A stretch of 64,000 bases of DNA from Simmondsia chinensis. Taxonomy: Eukaryota; Streptophyta; Magnoliopsida; Caryophyllales; Simmondsiaceae. The first letter of the stretch is position 1. Each line of letters begins with the position of its first letter. The notes below the pieces were generated by a model. That model was not told where the DNA came from. It saw only the letters and a list, made by a program, of their open reading frames with translations, and did not search any database. Location: positions 30,583,131-30,647,130 of the forward strand of contig JAGTTD010000013.1 in assembly GCA_018398585.1 (NCBI GenBank). Direction: 5' to 3'. This document shows, piece by piece, positions 61,001 to 64,000 of this stretch. The translations under genes and the position numbers were made by a program.

Positions 61001-62469
61001 GCATATTCCCAACAACAACTTGATGAGATGGTTTGGAAGATCATTTCGTGTGTTTTTTATGTCTCACTCAGACCTACACAAGGAAGTTCCATTTCATAGA
61101 GCTTCAAAGGGATAAAAATAGAAATTAGTTCTTTTTCCTCTTTATTAATAACCCTTTTCTTGCTCTAAAATAAACCAAGGCAAGCTTTGTGCCACGAATT
61201 GAATTGGCTACATGGAGCTCATGTTGTATTTTGTTTCATTAAGAGCCATCCGTAAACCATAAATATGACCATTCTTATTACCTTCCTCAACCTATAGGAA
61301 CAGGTGCATATACACCCTGCTTTCATAAGTTTAAGGATTACTATTCTAAATGAGGAAGCGATTAAATATTGTCCCATCTCATTGGATTCATCTTAATAAT
61401 CATAAAAAGGTCATCATATACTAATCTTATGATGATGGATGCTCACATGAAACTGAAAAGAAATAACATCCATGTAGTACACACATTAGAATCTAAGCAT
61501 AGCCAAATTTGCATCGCAAAATACCTGAGGCATATTCAGAATCGTAGTTGCATGAAGCATGAGCGGGTAGTGAGCAATCAGAAAAGTTTATGAGGTTCAG
61601 AGGGTAGAGGGAGTGTCTATAGTATAATATATTCAATATGCATTGAAAATTATTTAAATGTCAATCATTGAACCATTGAAGCATAATGTATTAAATCAAA
61701 GTCAATACTAAGCAATAAGTAAAGAGTTTGCATACTCCATGGATAAAACCAAGAAAATTGACTCCAGCATATCCAAACTATTTAACCGTTGTTTAAATTA
61801 AGGGATCTAATTACCCAACAAGTGATATGTCTTATTGCCCAAAAGATTTAGCTATTATTTGAACCGTGTTTCCCTTAGAACTTAATATGCATTTTACAAG
61901 CTAATCTAACTTCAAAATGTTGAATCGAGCTCTTTGCAGGAAACATTAGCATTTCAGGAGTATTCTGCAACTAGGTACAAAATTCCTATTTCACTTCATT
62001 TCACATTTATGAAATGCATACAAAAACAAAAAAGGTTCTAAGATACTATTGGTCTCTAAGCTATTGCCAGGGAGGGCCTATTAAATATTTAGCCAGGGAG
62101 GGGGGAGGGAGTTGGCCTCTGCATAAATCCAACAGTGCCAAACATAAGTTTGAAATATCCAAGTTCCTGTGTAGGCTCACACCTCCACATCACGACAAGA
62201 TTATAAAATCTCACCTTGACAAATCTGTCATAGCTTATATAGTCTGATCATATACATTGTTGTTTGAACGACTATTTCCAAAGAATTACCATATTCATCT
62301 TAGAAGCATCACACTAAGAGTGGCTAACGAGGCCTTTTCCCAAATTTCAAATGGTGAAACACAAAAAAGATAGAAGCTCCAAGACAAGAGGTTCTAGGTT
62401 CAAATTCCCAATCCTACTTATCTACCAAAAAGATCAAATTGAAAGCAAATTATTCCATTGGCCACTACA

Positions 62470-63005
62470 TTATCTGTGAGATTTATCACCTAAGTACCCT
62501 AATGTTTCAATATATAGAAAGAGGCACCCTGAGGTTTAAAAGCTTTATCACTTAGGTATCATAAAGTTTAAGAATTTTATCAATTTGGTAAAGTTCAATA
62601 GATTTTTACTAGAAATTGCTCAGAACACAATTATAACAACATGTAGGTGTTCTCTATCATAATATATGATTTTTTGTGGTAAAATACTAACATGACACAT
62701 TATTGCATTAATATATGAATATCTTCCGTTATAATTCGGTATTACCTATTTCATAATTCGTTGGATTTTTGTTGAAAGTATTGATATAGCTTATATATAT
62801 TGTTATAATCATACACCACATCAACATTTTACGGTAAAAATTGATCAAATTTTGACAATAATTCAACAAGTTCCCTACAGAGATGGGTACCTAAGTGAAA
62901 AAATTTCAAAACCTTAAGGTACTTGATTGTATATATTGAAATATTAGGGTACCTAGGTGATAAATAAATGAACAAACCTCAAGATACCTAAGTAATAAAT
63001 TCCCC
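62470..63005. repeat. Repeat family L, copy 3
   Basis: It opens with TTATCACCTAAGTACCCTAA and TTTCAATATATAGA, and closes with TATATTGAAATATTAGGGTACC and CTCAAGATACCTAAGTAATAAAT. The two halves are inverted. Confidence 0.55.
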
Positions 63006-63154
63006 CATATTCTAAGTAATACCTTAAGAAGTACATACTCAACCAATTCTTACAAGTGCAAGTATGCCAAACAAATTCACAAGGATATCCACATTATTTA
63101 TAGATCAAGCAGAACTAGAAAATTTTCACTTTACCCATCCTTATTTCTTGCAGA

Positions 63155-63985
63155 GAAACCTTGGTGCATGCCATTTGCGGATGATATAGTTCTGGTGGGG
63201 GAGTCTAGAGAAGAGTGAAAGAGAAGCTAGAACTTCGAAGAAAAGCCTTGGAATCGAAAGGCTTACGATTAAGTAGATCCAAGACAGAGTATATGGATAT
63301 CAAGTTCTGTACCTCAACCAGGCCAAGCATAGAAGACGTCAAGATTGGAGTGCAGCCCATATCAAAAAAAGATTGTTTTAAATATTTGGGCTCAATAGTG
63401 CAACAGGACGGTGAAGTTGACGAGAATGTCAATAACCGGATTACAATAGGATGGCTTAAATGGAGGATGGCCTCTGCGGTGTTATGCGATAGAAGGGTCC
63501 CATTAAAATTAAAGGGAAAATACTATAAGACAGTAGTGAGACCGGCTATATCATAAAGTGCGGAGTGATGGCCAGTTAAACGATACCACATGCAACAGCT
63601 GAAGGTGACGAAGATGAGGATGTTGTGATGGATGTGTGGACACACAAGAAAGGATAAGGTCAGAAACGATGTTATAAGAAGCAAATTAGGCATTGCTCCA
63701 ATACAGGATAAGTTGAGGGAGCAACATTTGCGGTGGTTTGGATATGTTCGGAGAAGTCTGACCACTGCCCTTGTCAGAAGATGCAAGCAACTCCATAATG
63801 CGCAAGGGAGGAGAGGGAGAGGCAGGCCAAAGAAGAGATGGAAGAAGACAATTCGACACAACCTCACTTACCTAAACTTAAATGAGGAGATGGCTTTAGA
63901 CAGAAATGAGTGGAGAGCTATCACAAGGGTAGCCAATATATAGTTTAGAATAGTGGAGCTTATCTAGGCTAGGTCAGCGCCCCTG
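63155..63985 (+). mobile_element. RTE-type LINE, 5'-truncated 3' end
   Basis: It opens with the RT motif KPWCMPFADDIVLVGES, then a frameshift near 63212, GLRLSRSKTEYMDIKF, FKYLGSIVQQDG and, after stops near 63556-63630, MCGHTRKDKVRNDVIRSKLG, QHLRWFGYVRRS and GRGRPKKRWKKT. This is the C-terminal RT order of plant RTE-like LINEs. The 3' end is near the window edge. Confidence 0.88.
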
Positions 63986-64000
63986 GGCTTTTTGTGTTGC

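Noticed and set aside
61517..61575. Possible further SEC63 exon ending CCTCAG|GTATTT
   Set aside because: No usable acceptor precedes the open frame, and the peptide does not resemble the SEC63 sequence expected before MTLVPHPPQ.

Overview
The window is nuclear DNA of a flowering plant, probably a dicot. Its genes have many GT-AG introns, long AT-rich introns full of transposable elements, plant SINEs, and typical plant protein families. I cannot name the species. About half of the window is transposon-derived.

Genes, all on the minus strand. (1) Bases 275-24205: a primase-polymerase (PrimPol). I rebuilt 12 exons with matching phase; the last exon(s) lie off the left edge. Exon 1 is 14.6 kb away from exon 2 because intron 1 holds a 12-kb retrotransposon composite. 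(2) 35319-45232: a complete nine-exon G-type lectin (S-domain) receptor-like kinase, 866 aa. (3) 48189-48306: an orphan terminal exon. (4) 49668-50654: SARD4, the ornithine cyclodeaminase/mu-crystallin-type reductase of pipecolate synthesis, single exon, with a LINE lying just upstream of its TATA box. (5) 55246-59907: the last three exons of SEC63/ERdj2, whose 5' part lies off the right edge. The genes are not an operon. PrimPol serves DNA damage tolerance, SARD4 and the receptor kinase fit defence signalling, and SEC63 serves ER protein translocation.

Mobile DNA. 11627-23679 is the most remarkable region: two complete copia elements with identical 1354-aa polyproteins in opposite orientation, plus a shared LTR, a truncated third gag start and an inner deleted LTR, all inside one 5-bp target duplication (AAAAT). 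Inverting 11627-18031 on paper restores a continuous LTR, which shows how the structure was rearranged. 27334-32380 is a decayed copia element (TSD TACAA) nested in the reverse transcriptase of an older copia. A SINE family with an Au/TS-like body and (TTG)n tail has at least 11 copies. Two of them carry a 5S rRNA-derived head, and one of these has a perfect 17-bp target duplication, so the 5S-headed form moved as a unit. There is also a tRNA-headed poly(A) SINE, LINE pieces (an RTE-like one at 63155-63985 and two L1 pieces), a foldback-like element with CCGCG hairpins (45878-47162), and several families of MITE-like repeats, many of them inside introns.

Regions not listed as features (most intron interiors, 25110-25800, 26490-27000, 33520-34050, 45260-45870, 54480-55240, 58070-59800, 61000-62450) are AT-rich and show no coding or structural signal that I can support.
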